Source: Mogibacterium diversum
Lineage (GTDB): Bacteria > Bacillota > Clostridia > Peptostreptococcales > Anaerovoracaceae
Length of the DNA: 64,000 nt
Reading direction: 5' to 3'
NCBI RefSeq assembly: GCF_002998925.1
Contig: NZ_CP027228.1
Location: 744,001 to 808,000, forward strand
Made by a program: the position numbers and the translations under genes. Positions 35,228-44,634 of this stretch are shown piece after piece (the first letter of the stretch is position 1; the number at the start of each line of letters is the position of its first letter). The notes under the pieces were generated by a model. The model saw only the letters and a program-made list of their open reading frames with translations. It had not been told where the DNA came from and searched no databases.

Positions 35228-36838
35228 CTATATTCCAAATACTGCGAACAAGAAAGCGCCGATTAATATCGTTGCTGGAATTGTTATAGCGAGTAGAATC
35301 TTTAGCACTTCACCCTCTTTGCCGAGAATGTTAGCTGTAGTCGTGCCTAAAATAATTTTACTTGGACTAACTGCAGCACCAATAGCACCACCCGCAGTCT
35401 GAGCACCGAGTACGCCGGAAGTAGAAACATGCAGTAGATTAGCAGTAGTAACTTGGAATCCACCAAATAATATATTTGAGCTCATGTTGCTAGCCGTCAT
35501 AAATGTTCCGAGAAGACCAACAAACGGAGCAAGTAGTAGGTACTTGCTTCCGAGTACATTTGCAATTCCCTGTGATAGAACTATTGTCTGACCAGTGCCA
35601 CCCATAATCTTCGACATTATTACAAGTCCGATTACAGCCATCCCTGAAGGCATTGTCATGGATATAGAGTTTGCAAAGGCAGTCTTTATGCCTCCCTCCT
35701 TTATCCAACCCTTCTTCTTATAGTAAATGAGCGCTATTATGGCTGCGAGGAAAAGAAACATGCTAGCCTGTGTAAATATCGCAATTGGCGAATAATTGTT
35801 ACTGCTCATGTTTACAATTCCGTACCCCGTACGTGTTTCGGGAACTGTGATACCTATTTTAAAATGTCCAAGAGCTTCATTAACAGGCTTTATAGCTAGA
35901 ACAGCAATCGTCATAGCTGATAAAAGCAAATATGGAAGAAATGCCTGAAATAGTGTCATATCAGGAATTTCACCTTCAGCTTTGTCGCTTCTTTCTGTTC
36001 TGTCCATGATTGAAGACTCTTCGATTTTCCAATCAGTATTATAGAGCTTCATCCTACCGAGAAGCATAACTATAACAAGAGCTAAAACCGCAGGAATAAA
36101 GTTACTCAGCGTCGTATTTATCTGGCTCAAAACTAGCTGTCCGCCTCCTCCAACAAGTGTCAGAATAAGAACAGCGGGAAATGCCTTGCGAACAGCTCTT
36201 CCTTTACCATAGAACCAGCAAATAATAACACCTGTAACAAGATTCCACGCTAATAGAAATACCGCTGCCCAAAAAGCTGCCTTAAAATACTCATCACTTC
36301 CAGCTTTAATTCCAGCAGAATCAGCAAGTGCATCCCAAGCTGCTCCCAATGTGCCAAAGGTATTTCCCCATGCCTGACCTAGAAGCGAGATTGCAACAGC
36401 ATATATCGGTCTTACACCTATTCCTATTAATAGCGGTGCTCCAACTGCAACCGGAACCCCAAATCCAGTAATTCCTTGCAAGAAACTTACAAACACCCAA
36501 CCGAGAGCTAATATCAGCAGTAGCTCATTTGGAATGAGCTTGCTAAGCTCATTTTTTATTACTAGAAAAGCGTTCGCTTCTTGACCTGCTTGATATAGTA
36601 ATATCGCCGTCCAGATGATTAAGAGTATTACCAAAGAACTCCATACACCTTTTGCACTCTCAACGGCAACAAGATTGGCTGGCGCTTTGTAAAACGTCAT
36701 TGCAGATACAATTGTTACAATCAATCCAACTGGAGCAGCTTCAGTAGCACCCCAGCGGAATTTGATCATTAATACGATTAATACGATGATTGGCAAGATA
36801 GCCATGCCCCACATCGCAAAATTAACAGGTATGTTCAT
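35228..36838 (-). CDS. L-lactate permease family transporter
   Basis: A 536-residue LctP/GlcA-family transporter with about 12-14 membrane segments. Diagnostic stretches are FLQGITGFGVPVAVGAPLL and QAWGNTFGTLGAAWDALAD, and near the end QTAGGAIGAAVSPSKIILGT. Characterised members move lactate and glycolate with protons. Its place in the allantoin operon, with carbamate kinase on one side and allC on the other, suggests a different anion. Oxamate, the product of the pathway and a close analogue of lactate, is an attractive candidate. AGGAG precedes the ATG. Confidence 0.88.
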   Translation of the reverse strand: MNIPVNFAMWGMAILPIIVLIVLMIKFRWGATEAAPVGLIVTIVSAMTFYKAPANLVAVESAKGVWSSLVILLIIWTAILLYQAGQEANAFLVIKNELSKLIPNELLLILALGWVFVSFLQGITGFGVPVAVGAPLLIGIGVRPIYAVAISLLGQAWGNTFGTLGAAWDALADSAGIKAGSDEYFKAAFWAAVFLLAWNLVTGVIICWFYGKGRAVRKAFPAVLILTLVGGGGQLVLSQINTTLSNFIPAVLALVIVMLLGRMKLYNTDWKIEESSIMDRTERSDKAEGEIPDMTLFQAFLPYLLLSAMTIAVLAIKPVNEALGHFKIGITVPETRTGYGIVNMSSNNYSPIAIFTQASMFLFLAAIIALIYYKKKGWIKEGGIKTAFANSISMTMPSGMAVIGLVIMSKIMGGTGQTIVLSQGIANVLGSKYLLLAPFVGLLGTFMTASNMSSNILFGGFQVTTANLLHVSTSGVLGAQTAGGAIGAAVSPSKIILGTTTANILGKEGEVLKILLAITIPATILIGAFLFAVFGI

Positions 36839-36890
36839 TTTCTTAATAACTCCTATGAATTATACGGACAATTATTTTATGCGGGATGAA

Positions 36891-37823
36891 TTATTTGTGA
36901 ATAACCGTTCCCGTCTCTCCGTTTATACCTTCTTTAGCTTTCTCTAGCAGTGTTATAAGCGCATTTCTGCCTTCTCCAGATTCTGCAAAGCGGATAGCCG
37001 CTTCAACCTTAGGTAGCATTGAGCCTTTTGCAAACTGCTCCTCAGAAATGTACTGTTTAGCCTGATCAATTGAAAGATCAGATAACCACTCCTGGTTCTC
37101 CTTGCCGAAGTTGATGGCAACCTTTTCTACGGCTGTAAGGATTACGAGATAATCAGCCCCAATCTCCCTTGCAAGAAGACTCGAAGCGTTATCCTTATCT
37201 ATTACAGCCTCTGCTCCAACGAGTTTACCACCTTCGTCAAATACTGGAATTCCGCCACCTCCACAAGTGATTACAACATGACCTGCTTCAGCAAGTGTTC
37301 TGATAGTTCCTAGCTCGCAGATTCTTAGTGGCATTGGCGATGCAACCACCTTGCGGTAACCTCTGCCAGAGTCTTCAACTACTGAGACACCCTGAGCGAT
37401 AAGCTTGTCTGCTTCTTCCTTAGTCATAAAGCTTCCAATCGGTTTAGTTGGATTCTTAAATGCTTCATCAGCAGGATCAACGAGTGTCTGTGAGATAATC
37501 GATGATACCTTCTTGTCCATTCCTCTCTTCTTAAGCTCGTATTTTATTGCATTCTGAAGGTCGATTGCAATGTATCCCTGTGACATAGCAACACTTGTAG
37601 GTAGCGGAACCGCACCATATCCATGGTGTGTAGCTGCAAGAGCATCCATTGCATTCTGAATCATTCCAACCTGAGGTCCATTCCCGTGTGTAACTATAAG
37701 GTCATGGCCTTCAGCAATCAAATCAACGATTACTTCCGCAGTATGAGCAACCGCTTCACGCTGCTCATCAACTGTATTGCCTAGAGCATTTCCTCCTAGT
37801 GCGATGACAATCTTCTTTGCCAT
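36891..37823 (-). CDS. arcC: Carbamate kinase
   Basis: A 310-residue amino-acid-kinase-fold enzyme. The N-terminal ALGGNALG and VTHGNGPQVG, then GNAGRGYRKVV-like SGRGYRKVVASPMP, VITCGGGGIPV and IDKDNASSLLA are all family hallmarks. It transfers phosphate from carbamoyl phosphate to ADP, giving ATP, NH3 and CO2. In this operon the carbamoyl phosphate should come from oxalurate cleavage by the FdrA-YlbE and DUF2877 proteins, making it the only ATP-yielding step of the pathway. There is no arginine deiminase gene near. AGGGGG precedes the ATG. Confidence 0.95.
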   Translation of the reverse strand: MAKKIVIALGGNALGNTVDEQREAVAHTAEVIVDLIAEGHDLIVTHGNGPQVGMIQNAMDALAATHHGYGAVPLPTSVAMSQGYIAIDLQNAIKYELKKRGMDKKVSSIISQTLVDPADEAFKNPTKPIGSFMTKEEADKLIAQGVSVVEDSGRGYRKVVASPMPLRICELGTIRTLAEAGHVVITCGGGGIPVFDEGGKLVGAEAVIDKDNASSLLAREIGADYLVILTAVEKVAINFGKENQEWLSDLSIDQAKQYISEEQFAKGSMLPKVEAAIRFAESGEGRNALITLLEKAKEGINGETGTVIHK

Positions 37824-37914
37824 ATTTATATCCCCCTTGATATTGTCTAATAATAGTAACGACCTGATTTCTCAGGCCGCTACGTTGTTTTGTCTTATAA
37901 GATTTCTATACGTT

Positions 37915-40900
37915 CTAGAAACCAAGCTTCTTTGCATACGCTAGTACTGCTTTTTCAAATGCCTCAATTGGTGGGTGCACTGTTCCGGCACCGATCTGAC
38001 CAAATCCAGCAATCTTGTGAGCAATACCTGTATTGATTACAGGAGTGATTCCCTTCTCAACAACAAGTCTTGCGTCGATTCCTAGGCAAGTACCAGTGAA
38101 ATTCCAATTTGGAATAATGTAATTAGGGTTTCTATCGATTGTGATCTCTGTCATCTCATTTGATGTATTTAGAGCATCCTCATATCCACCAGCACCAACA
38201 AATCTTGTTACAGCCGGTGCAGCAATCATAGCCATACCACCAACTCCAACGGTTTCTGTAATAGCGCTATCACCGATATCTGGGCAAGCATCTTCCCCGT
38301 CATATCCTGTAAAATAGAGACCCTGTGGTGTATTAACTGGTCCAGTGAACCACTCATCTCCCATACCTGCGATACGGATTCCGAAATTCACACCATTTCT
38401 GCACATTGCGGTTACTACAGTTCCTTCTGTAAGTCTTCTAGCTCCATCCATGATTGACTTTCCTGTAGCCATCATTATATTGAGGAAGAACTGATCTGTA
38501 TCAGACAGGAACTTGATTACCTGAGACTTTTCATCCTCTGGCATATCCATATCGGTGATTATCGGTGCCATTTCCTTTAGGAAGCATAGAGAAGCAGCAA
38601 TATTTCTCTGGTGGAATTCATCACCCATAGCAATTGCTTTAGCAATTAATGGATTAACATTCAGTCCACCTTCGATGCTTCTTATAGCTCTTCCGAGTGT
38701 TGGACCTAGAACATCTCTCATCCATCTTAGTCTGTTTACAACCTCTTCTGAGTATGCACCGAATCTAAGAACCTTTCCTATTCCTTCATTCATCTGGCAG
38801 TATGCATAATTACCATCAGTTTCGTTCTGAACCACGAACACTGGCATATGCTGAGTAGTAATTCCTCCCATAGGACCTACTGCATTGCAGTGGTGACAAG
38901 GGATGAACTTAATTTCTCCAGACTCAAGGAGCTTACGAGCATCAGCTTCGTTGTCTGCCCACTCTTCGAATAATACTGCACCTACACAAGAACCCTGTAC
39001 TGTAGCAGGCATATCCTTGTACTCAATAGGAGGGCCGGCGTGAAGAATAACTCTTCCATTGTTCTCGTTGAGCTCAGGGATAACCGTCATAGCTGGAACA
39101 TTATCCTTCAGAACTGGCTGTGCAGCTACAACCTTAGCGATAACCTTACGGTTTGCTTCGTCGATATCAAATCCTTCGTAGTTTCTGAGGAAGTTAAGAG
39201 CCTTAATGAGCTCAATATTTCCTCCTGCTGGTGGCATCCAGTCATATTGAACTACATCGCATCCGAACTTAGCTGTAACCTCTGCAAAGCTCTTAAGACC
39301 GATGTTAATTACCTTTGGCTTGTGTGAAAGCATCGATAAAAGCTTTTCTGAAGGCTCAGCTGGAGTAAATTCCTTTACTTCCTTAGGTCTTGTTTCCTTT
39401 GGCTCCTCAGTAAATTTATATCCTACAGCTTCGATAGCCGTCTCAACAGCTCGCTTGTTAGTCTCTGCAACGATTACACCTGCATCCTGAAGTTTCTTAA
39501 CAGATTCGTCATAACCCTGATAATCATTTCTTGTTCCGCAAACCTCTGCTACGAAGAAAACCTCTCTATTCTGAGCTTTAGCCTTATTCTTTAGCGTCTC
39601 AACAGCAGGAATAAGGGCGCCTGCCATATCGTCATGAGAACCATATCCTAGAACAACGTCAAATAGGATTACACCTGTGCTAGGATCGTCCATAGCCTCT
39701 TCCATGCATTCCACTCTCTTTGTAGGATCAATCATAGGATGTGGCTTACCCTGAGTATACATGTCATCACCTAGGTCAATTACAACGTGACCGTCGTGAT
39801 TTAGCTTAAATCCATCTGCATGCGTATTATCAGTAATCTTAAGGGCATCCTTAATCATCATAGCGGCCTCGCCTGCCAATGTACCGCCGGAATAATATGC
39901 TTTGATTGTCTTCTTATCTTCAGTTTTGAAGAACTTAGACCTGTCACAATCAACAGTCCCTTCAGCCACTTTCTGACCTCTTACTAGACTGACTGCAAGA
40001 CGAGCACACTCATCAAGTGTATAAGTCTGATATAGACCTTCTTCATAATACTCTGGCTTCTCACCTAGGAATAGGCAAACTACAGGCTTGCTGTAAACGC
40101 TAAGTCTTGCGGCAATCTTATCTCTTACTGACTTTGCTGGTGGTTTTGAGATAACTACGAGCACCTTAACTGTCTGATCCTTTTCCATAGCGTCGATGAC
40201 ATCCATCATAGTGGTACCACCAACTTCTTCAGAGAGGTCACGTCCACCGGTACCGATAGCATTTGTTACACCTTCACCCAGTCTATCTATAATAGTTGTG
40301 AGCTCCTGAATACCCGTTCCTGAAGCACCTATTATGCCGATTGAACCAGGATTTACAGTGTTTGTGAATGCAATTGGCACACTCTGAATGATTCCAGTTC
40401 CACAGTCTGGGCCCATTACCACGAGCCCTTTTTCGTGAGCCTTATCCTTGATTTTCTTCTCATCCTCAATCGTTACATTGTCAGAGAACATGAATACATT
40501 CATACCCTCGTCGAGAGCTCTATCTGCCTCAAGTGCAGCGTAAGCTCCTGGAATGGAGATTACTGCTAGGTTTGCATCTGGCATCTGCTTAAGTGCCTGA
40601 TCCCAGCTCTTTGCTGATTTATTTCCTTCGCTTTTTTTATCAGCATTTGCTTCCTTTGCGAAGTACTCGTCAACCTTATCCATAAGCGCATCGAGCACGC
40701 TCTCTTCTGTTACATCAGCAACAACTACCATATCGTTGGCAGTTGCATTCATTAGCTCTTCAGTCTCAAGCCCACTCTGCTTAAAAATGTCCTTGTTAGC
40801 TGGAGTTGCCATCATGATGGATACCTTGTTTACACCATCAACTGTTGAAACCGCATTGGTAAGTAGCATTAGGGTAACAGAATCATGATAACTTCCTGCT

Positions 40901-40920
40901 TTTACAATTGTCTTTAGCAT
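37915..40920 (-). CDS. FdrA-YlbE fusion, likely oxamate carbamoyltransferase subunit
   Basis: A 1001-residue protein combining two genes that are separate in Escherichia coli. Residues 1-503 are FdrA-like, resembling succinyl-CoA synthetase, with VVMGPDCGTGI near 167-177 and GSIGIIGASGTGIQE near 192-206. Residues 504-525 are a charged, proline-rich linker (EEPKETRPKEVKEF). Residues 526-1001 are YlbE-like (DUF1116), with PCHHCNAVGPMGG and GTVVTAMCRNGVNFGIR. In E. coli FdrA, YlbE and YlbF (AllF, AllG, AllH) are reported to form oxamate carbamoyltransferase, which splits oxalurate into oxamate and carbamoyl phosphate. It is upstream of arcC. No frameshift signs are seen at the junction. Confidence 0.88.
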   Translation of the reverse strand: MLKTIVKAGSYHDSVTLMLLTNAVSTVDGVNKVSIMMATPANKDIFKQSGLETEELMNATANDMVVVADVTEESVLDALMDKVDEYFAKEANADKKSEGNKSAKSWDQALKQMPDANLAVISIPGAYAALEADRALDEGMNVFMFSDNVTIEDEKKIKDKAHEKGLVVMGPDCGTGIIQSVPIAFTNTVNPGSIGIIGASGTGIQELTTIIDRLGEGVTNAIGTGGRDLSEEVGGTTMMDVIDAMEKDQTVKVLVVISKPPAKSVRDKIAARLSVYSKPVVCLFLGEKPEYYEEGLYQTYTLDECARLAVSLVRGQKVAEGTVDCDRSKFFKTEDKKTIKAYYSGGTLAGEAAMMIKDALKITDNTHADGFKLNHDGHVVIDLGDDMYTQGKPHPMIDPTKRVECMEEAMDDPSTGVILFDVVLGYGSHDDMAGALIPAVETLKNKAKAQNREVFFVAEVCGTRNDYQGYDESVKKLQDAGVIVAETNKRAVETAIEAVGYKFTEEPKETRPKEVKEFTPAEPSEKLLSMLSHKPKVINIGLKSFAEVTAKFGCDVVQYDWMPPAGGNIELIKALNFLRNYEGFDIDEANRKVIAKVVAAQPVLKDNVPAMTVIPELNENNGRVILHAGPPIEYKDMPATVQGSCVGAVLFEEWADNEADARKLLESGEIKFIPCHHCNAVGPMGGITTQHMPVFVVQNETDGNYAYCQMNEGIGKVLRFGAYSEEVVNRLRWMRDVLGPTLGRAIRSIEGGLNVNPLIAKAIAMGDEFHQRNIAASLCFLKEMAPIITDMDMPEDEKSQVIKFLSDTDQFFLNIMMATGKSIMDGARRLTEGTVVTAMCRNGVNFGIRIAGMGDEWFTGPVNTPQGLYFTGYDGEDACPDIGDSAITETVGVGGMAMIAAPAVTRFVGAGGYEDALNTSNEMTEITIDRNPNYIIPNWNFTGTCLGIDARLVVEKGITPVINTGIAHKIAGFGQIGAGTVHPPIEAFEKAVLAYAKKLGF

Positions 40921-40939
40921 TTATTCTCTCCCTTTTATA

Positions 40940-41992
40940 TTAGTCAGCAAATCTATTCTTGTGATCATATCTATTGAAGTGAACCGGTTCACCCTTTAGA
41001 TACTCGACTAGTTCGTCTGCAACATCTAAACCACCTGTTGCATAAGCCTTTTCCATTCTATTCTTAGCTCTCTCTCCAGGGAAGTTTACCTTATCAAATC
41101 CTGGAGCAGGCTTCATTGCATCAAGTTCGTCTAGGCACTGGCTCATAGCCTTCTTGAATGCTTCTGCGCCAACAAATCTCTCTGGGTCAATTACGATATG
41201 CATCTGACCAAGTCTTCTGCCCTCTGATAGATCATGATACATGGAGCTAACATGACCACCGAATGGTACACCAAGAAGAATTCCAGAGAAGACATCAACG
41301 AGCATCATGAGTCCATACCCCTTAGCTCCAGCAATAGGGTTAAGCGCATTGACCTTATGTGGGTCTGTTACAGGAGCACCATTCTCATCTACCGCCCAAT
41401 CTGCAGGAATTTCCTCATGCTTAGACCTCTTATCCAAAATCTTTCCCCAAGCCTGAACTGTAGTAGCCATATCGAATACTACCTTTCTATCATCGGCGGT
41501 TGGAGCTGCAAATGACATAGGGTTTGTTCCGTAATATGGTTCAGCACCACCGTAAGGAACTGCCATAGGATCTGACTGGCAGAACGAAATTGCTAGTAGC
41601 CCTTCATCCGCAGCCATCTCGGTGTAGTAACCAATGGATCCCGAGTGTGACAGGTTTGCCATTCCTACAACAGCGATTCCATTCTTCTTAGCCATCTCAA
41701 TAGCTTTTTCCATGCCTACCTTAGCAACAGTAAAACCTATTCCATTATCTCCATCAAGGATTCCAGAGCATGGTCCAGTTTCTTTCCAAGTCATGTTTGG
41801 CTCAACCGTGATTCCACCTTTAGCAATTCTCTCACTATAGTACTCAACTCTTACTGCACCGTGAGAATAGTAGCCCCTTTCATGAGCCCAAGTAAGAATC
41901 TCTGCTGTAGTTTCAGCGTCATCAGCATGTAGTCCCGCCTGCATGAGCTTATTTTTCATCAGGCCCTTTAATTCTTCTCTAGATAATTTCAC
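40940..41992 (-). CDS. allD: Ureidoglycolate dehydrogenase
   Basis: A 350-residue NAD(P)-dependent enzyme of the malate/L-lactate dehydrogenase (LDH2/MDH2) family, which lacks a Rossmann fold. The catalytic histidine lies in NLSHSGSIGYYTEMAA (about residue 116). YYGTNPMSFAAPT and GAKGYGLMMLVDVFSGILLG are conserved. It oxidises (S)-ureidoglycolate to oxalurate, giving NADH. Other family members act on malate or lactate, so the call rests on the allC/allE/arcC context. The start is a GTG preceded by GGAGG at 9 bases. It is the first gene after a terminator-like hairpin. Confidence 0.9.
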   Translation of the reverse strand: MKLSREELKGLMKNKLMQAGLHADDAETTAEILTWAHERGYYSHGAVRVEYYSERIAKGGITVEPNMTWKETGPCSGILDGDNGIGFTVAKVGMEKAIEMAKKNGIAVVGMANLSHSGSIGYYTEMAADEGLLAISFCQSDPMAVPYGGAEPYYGTNPMSFAAPTADDRKVVFDMATTVQAWGKILDKRSKHEEIPADWAVDENGAPVTDPHKVNALNPIAGAKGYGLMMLVDVFSGILLGVPFGGHVSSMYHDLSEGRRLGQMHIVIDPERFVGAEAFKKAMSQCLDELDAMKPAPGFDKVNFPGERAKNRMEKAYATGGLDVADELVEYLKGEPVHFNRYDHKNRFAD

Positions 41993-42038
41993 TTGTTTTT
42001 TCCTCCATGAACCTGTATATACAAATTCTTTCTATAAA

Positions 42039-42069
42039 AACAGGTCCGCATCTATGACGCGAACCTGTT
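42039..42069 (-). terminator. Terminator or attenuator between allE and allD
   Basis: On the minus strand AACAGGTTCGC, a 9-base loop and GCGGACCTGTT are followed by TTTTAT. It lies 28 bases after the allE stop and about 45 bases before the allD start. No separate allD promoter is evident, so partial read-through is likely. Confidence 0.7.
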
Positions 42070-42096
42070 ACCAACAATTCTTAATATTGTTTAAAC

Positions 42097-42882
42097 TTAC
42101 AGCTCAACGTCTCTGTTGCAATCCTTTGAGTAGATGTAGATAAAGTCTTCAGTACCTACACCGTAGCAAGCCTGTGGTACGTATGAATCCATGAATACAT
42201 AGTCACCCTTCTGTAGAGGAACCCACTCATCATCAAGCACGTACATTCCCTTACCCTGTAGGAAGTATGCGCCATGCTCCTGAATATGAGTTTCGATATA
42301 TCCATGGCATGCACCTGGAGCAAATTTCAGTACGTGCATGTTCATATCAAATCCTAGATCCTCTGCTGCAGGGAGGAAATCTTTGCTCTGACAGTTTGTC
42401 ATGCCCTCGTAATCCTTCCAAGGTGTATCGTTAATATTTGCAACAACTGTGTAAGCTTCTTTCCCAGGAAGTGGGTTATATCTTCTTCTGTAGATATAAA
42501 CGAAAGCGTCCTTATCGCTATTGTTTACGAAGCTGAATGGCTTATCTGCTGGCGAATAAATGTAACCACCCTCTGTCAAATCTGCCTCTTTGTCAGCATT
42601 CTTTACTGTAAGCTCTCCACTAATTACATATAGGAAAGATTCGATTCCATCTCCTCCAATCTTATCGTTCTTTCCGCCTGGATGAACTGTTGAAATATAA
42701 TCAGCAAATGATGCGCCCATAGCAGGTGAACCTAGAATAGTTGTATCGCAGTTCTCGTAGCCGGGGATAACGTTCTTAACGATGCCGTCTGGCTCAAGAA
42801 TAGTGTACTTACCCTTCTTATAAACAGATCTTGTCGAAAGCAGTGTCTCTCTGTAACCAGTATTATTGTTTAAATAACTCAT
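42097..42882 (-). CDS. allE: (S)-Ureidoglycine aminohydrolase
   Basis: A 261-residue bicupin protein (YlbA family), which removes ammonia from (S)-ureidoglycine to give (S)-ureidoglycolate. The N-terminal cupin spans about 40-130 with GGDGIESFLYVISGELTV. The C-terminal cupin has APGACHGYIETHIQEHGAYFLQGKGMYVLDDEWVPL, whose His and Glu residues bind manganese. The length matches E. coli AllE. GAGAGG precedes the ATG. Its upstream region carries TTGGTTGA-type sites. Confidence 0.94.
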   Translation of the reverse strand: MSYLNNNTGYRETLLSTRSVYKKGKYTILEPDGIVKNVIPGYENCDTTILGSPAMGASFADYISTVHPGGKNDKIGGDGIESFLYVISGELTVKNADKEADLTEGGYIYSPADKPFSFVNNSDKDAFVYIYRRRYNPLPGKEAYTVVANINDTPWKDYEGMTNCQSKDFLPAAEDLGFDMNMHVLKFAPGACHGYIETHIQEHGAYFLQGKGMYVLDDEWVPLQKGDYVFMDSYVPQACYGVGTEDFIYIYSKDCNRDVEL

Positions 42883-42928
42883 GAAGTTTACCTCTCTTCC
42901 TCATGTTTAATAATAATAGACTTTTAAT

Positions 42929-42954
42929 TTGGTGAAACTTATCAACCAATTTTC
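42929..42954. promoter_or_regulatory. TTGGTTGA-type operator before allE
   Basis: TTGGTGA-N6-TCAACCAATTTTC forms an imperfect dyad about 50-70 bases upstream of the allE start. On the coding strand it reads GAAAATTGGTTGATAAG, overlapping a possible -35 (TTGATA). A further TTTCAACC lies at 42973-42980. The core matches sites before the second allantoinase gene and nfnA. Confidence 0.5.
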
Positions 42955-42987
42955 TATTACAATTTAATCATCTTTCAACCTTTTTTT

Positions 42988-43250
42988 CAAGTGTTAGTTT
43001 GAAATTTTGTGTTCTAAATATCGTCCTTATTGCTTTTTTGAATTTTATCTAATAGTGTTATATAATTCTATAAGATTTCATTGTATTTATCATGTATTTT
43101 CAAGCTTTCTAAGATATATTTATTTTGCATATTTTATAATTCAATGATATTTAAATATACAAGCTCTATTTGTATTCATTAATTTATAATTCATTGGTTA
43201 GATAATTTTTATTTTTAACATAAAAATTTTTTTGGATAGCAAGCGAAGGA
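42988..43250. other. A/T-rich gene-free stretch between allE and an esterase-like gene
   Basis: A divergent intergenic region with no open frame of note and no clear hairpin. It presumably holds the promoters of the divergent genes, but no single -35/-10 pair stands out among the many A/T runs. Confidence 0.6.
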
Positions 43251-43262
43251 GTTATTAAAATT

Positions 43263-44114
43263 ATGTTAAATGTTAAGAATATTACGGTTTTAAAAGAAAA
43301 CAGTATTAACTCGTCAAGAAGATTCACTCTTTATTATCCTAGCGATTCTTCTATACGCGCTTTAATCGTATACATACACGGAGGCGGACTGCTATGTGGT
43401 AATGCAAAGGATTTGCCGGAACTTCATAAAGAGAAATTAACAGACGAGGGATACGCTATTTTAGCTATTGATTACCCTCTTGCTCCGCAGGCGAAGATTG
43501 ATGATATTCTAGAAGACATTATTGATTCTATAAATAATTGTTTTGAGCTAACTGGTCTTAGAAGCGATCTCCCATTATTCGTCTGGGGGCGATCTGCAGG
43601 CGCTTACCTCGCATTGCTCGCATCTGCTAGCGATAAGCTCCACCTTAAATTGAACGGAATAATTTCGTACTACGGTTATGGATTTCTATGTGACAGCTGG
43701 TATGACACGCCAAGCCCACACTATGTGAACCTTCCTATTGTCGAAGAAGGCTCTACGAAGATTCACGATAAAGAAATCGTATATCGAGGGGATATAGCTA
43801 ACTATTTCAGCACATATATATACGCAAGGCAGACTGGGAAATGGAAAGACTTAATATACGAGGGGCGCGATAAATATTTCTTTTTGTTATACACGTTAAG
43901 AGCCGTAGATAGTCTTCCGGCGCCTTTATTTGCTGCACATAGTACAGGTGACACAGATGTTCCATATAGCGAATTCATCGCCCTATGTAGTAAATATCAT
44001 CCGGATAAATTCGTTGCCTCTATACCTGAACATGACTTCGACAGGAATACTAATGAACCTGAGACAGTTGAACTTCTTAATAAGACTATTGCATTTATAT
44101 CTAATAATATTTAA
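43263..44114 (+). CDS. Alpha/beta hydrolase, esterase/lipase-like
   Basis: A 283-residue hydrolase of the hormone-sensitive lipase/carboxylesterase type. The oxyanion-hole motif is YIHGGGLLCG (about residues 38-47). The nucleophile elbow is WGRSAGAYLALLAS (serine near 114). The acid is probably the aspartate in HSTGDTDVPYSE and the base the histidine in EHDFDRN. No signal peptide is present, so it acts in the cytoplasm on an unknown small ester or amide. AAGGAG precedes the ATG by 11 bases. It stands alone between the two halves of the allantoin locus, on the opposite strand from both. Confidence 0.8.
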   Translation: MLNVKNITVLKENSINSSRRFTLYYPSDSSIRALIVYIHGGGLLCGNAKDLPELHKEKLTDEGYAILAIDYPLAPQAKIDDILEDIIDSINNCFELTGLRSDLPLFVWGRSAGAYLALLASASDKLHLKLNGIISYYGYGFLCDSWYDTPSPHYVNLPIVEEGSTKIHDKEIVYRGDIANYFSTYIYARQTGKWKDLIYEGRDKYFFLLYTLRAVDSLPAPLFAAHSTGDTDVPYSEFIALCSKYHPDKFVASIPEHDFDRNTNEPETVELLNKTIAFISNNI

Positions 44115-44129
44115 ATATAATTAGATGCT

Positions 44130-44169
44130 ATGAGGGATTCCGTATGAAAATTCATCGGAATCTTCTCAT
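44130..44169. terminator. Convergent terminator-like hairpin
   Basis: ATGAG-G-GATTCCG pairs with CGGAATC-TT-CTCAT around a 13-base loop, between the hydrolase stop and the end of the GNAT gene. It overlaps the last codons of the GNAT gene. Confidence 0.55.
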
Positions 44170-44607
44170 AATATATTTTAACTTTGGTTTCTCAATTGTT
44201 TTCTCTATTATAAACCCTTGTTTTTCATATAGGTTCTTAGCAACTTTGTTAGAATCAAAAACTGATAATGTAATGCTATTAACGTTTTTATTATCGAAAA
44301 TGTATTTTAAAAATTCTTTTAATGCCATTGAACCTAAGCCCATACCTGTTTTTTCAGGATTTATTACAAACCTACCGATGTGGATACTATCTATACTTGA
44401 CCTTATTTCTTGTATTATTCCGACAAACTCATCATCATTGAAAATTGAAAAAACATTTTCAAGTTTTCTTATTTTGTCACAATCAAGCGGATAAGATACC
44501 TTGTTCCCCATCCATTGTTCTTGAAAATCCTTACCCTTATCATTAGACCATTCACATAGAGACAATGCATCAGCATCATTTATGCCTTTTTCAATTAAGA
44601 TATTCAT
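44152..44607 (-). CDS. GNAT family N-acetyltransferase
   Basis: A 151-residue acetyltransferase. The acetyl-CoA motif A reads RFVINPEKTGMGLGSMALKEFLKYIF (Q/RxxGxG/A variant TGMGLG). SITLSVFDSNKVAKNLYEKQGF, the motif B region, follows. It lies 27 bases after the sirtuin gene in the same direction, so it probably belongs to the macrodomain-sirtuin unit. The start is either an ATG at 44607 or a TTG three codons earlier that sits close to AGGAG. The substrate is unknown. Confidence 0.8.
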   Translation of the reverse strand: MNILIEKGINDADALSLCEWSNDKGKDFQEQWMGNKVSYPLDCDKIRKLENVFSIFNDDEFVGIIQEIRSSIDSIHIGRFVINPEKTGMGLGSMALKEFLKYIFDNKNVNSITLSVFDSNKVAKNLYEKQGFIIEKTIEKPKLKYIMRRFR

Positions 44608-44634
44608 GCAACTCAAATTCTCCTAAGCTATTGA

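Noticed and set aside
42883..43262. Small RNA or riboswitch in the long gene-free region
   Set aside because: The stretch is A/T-rich without a stable hairpin or recognisable conserved core.
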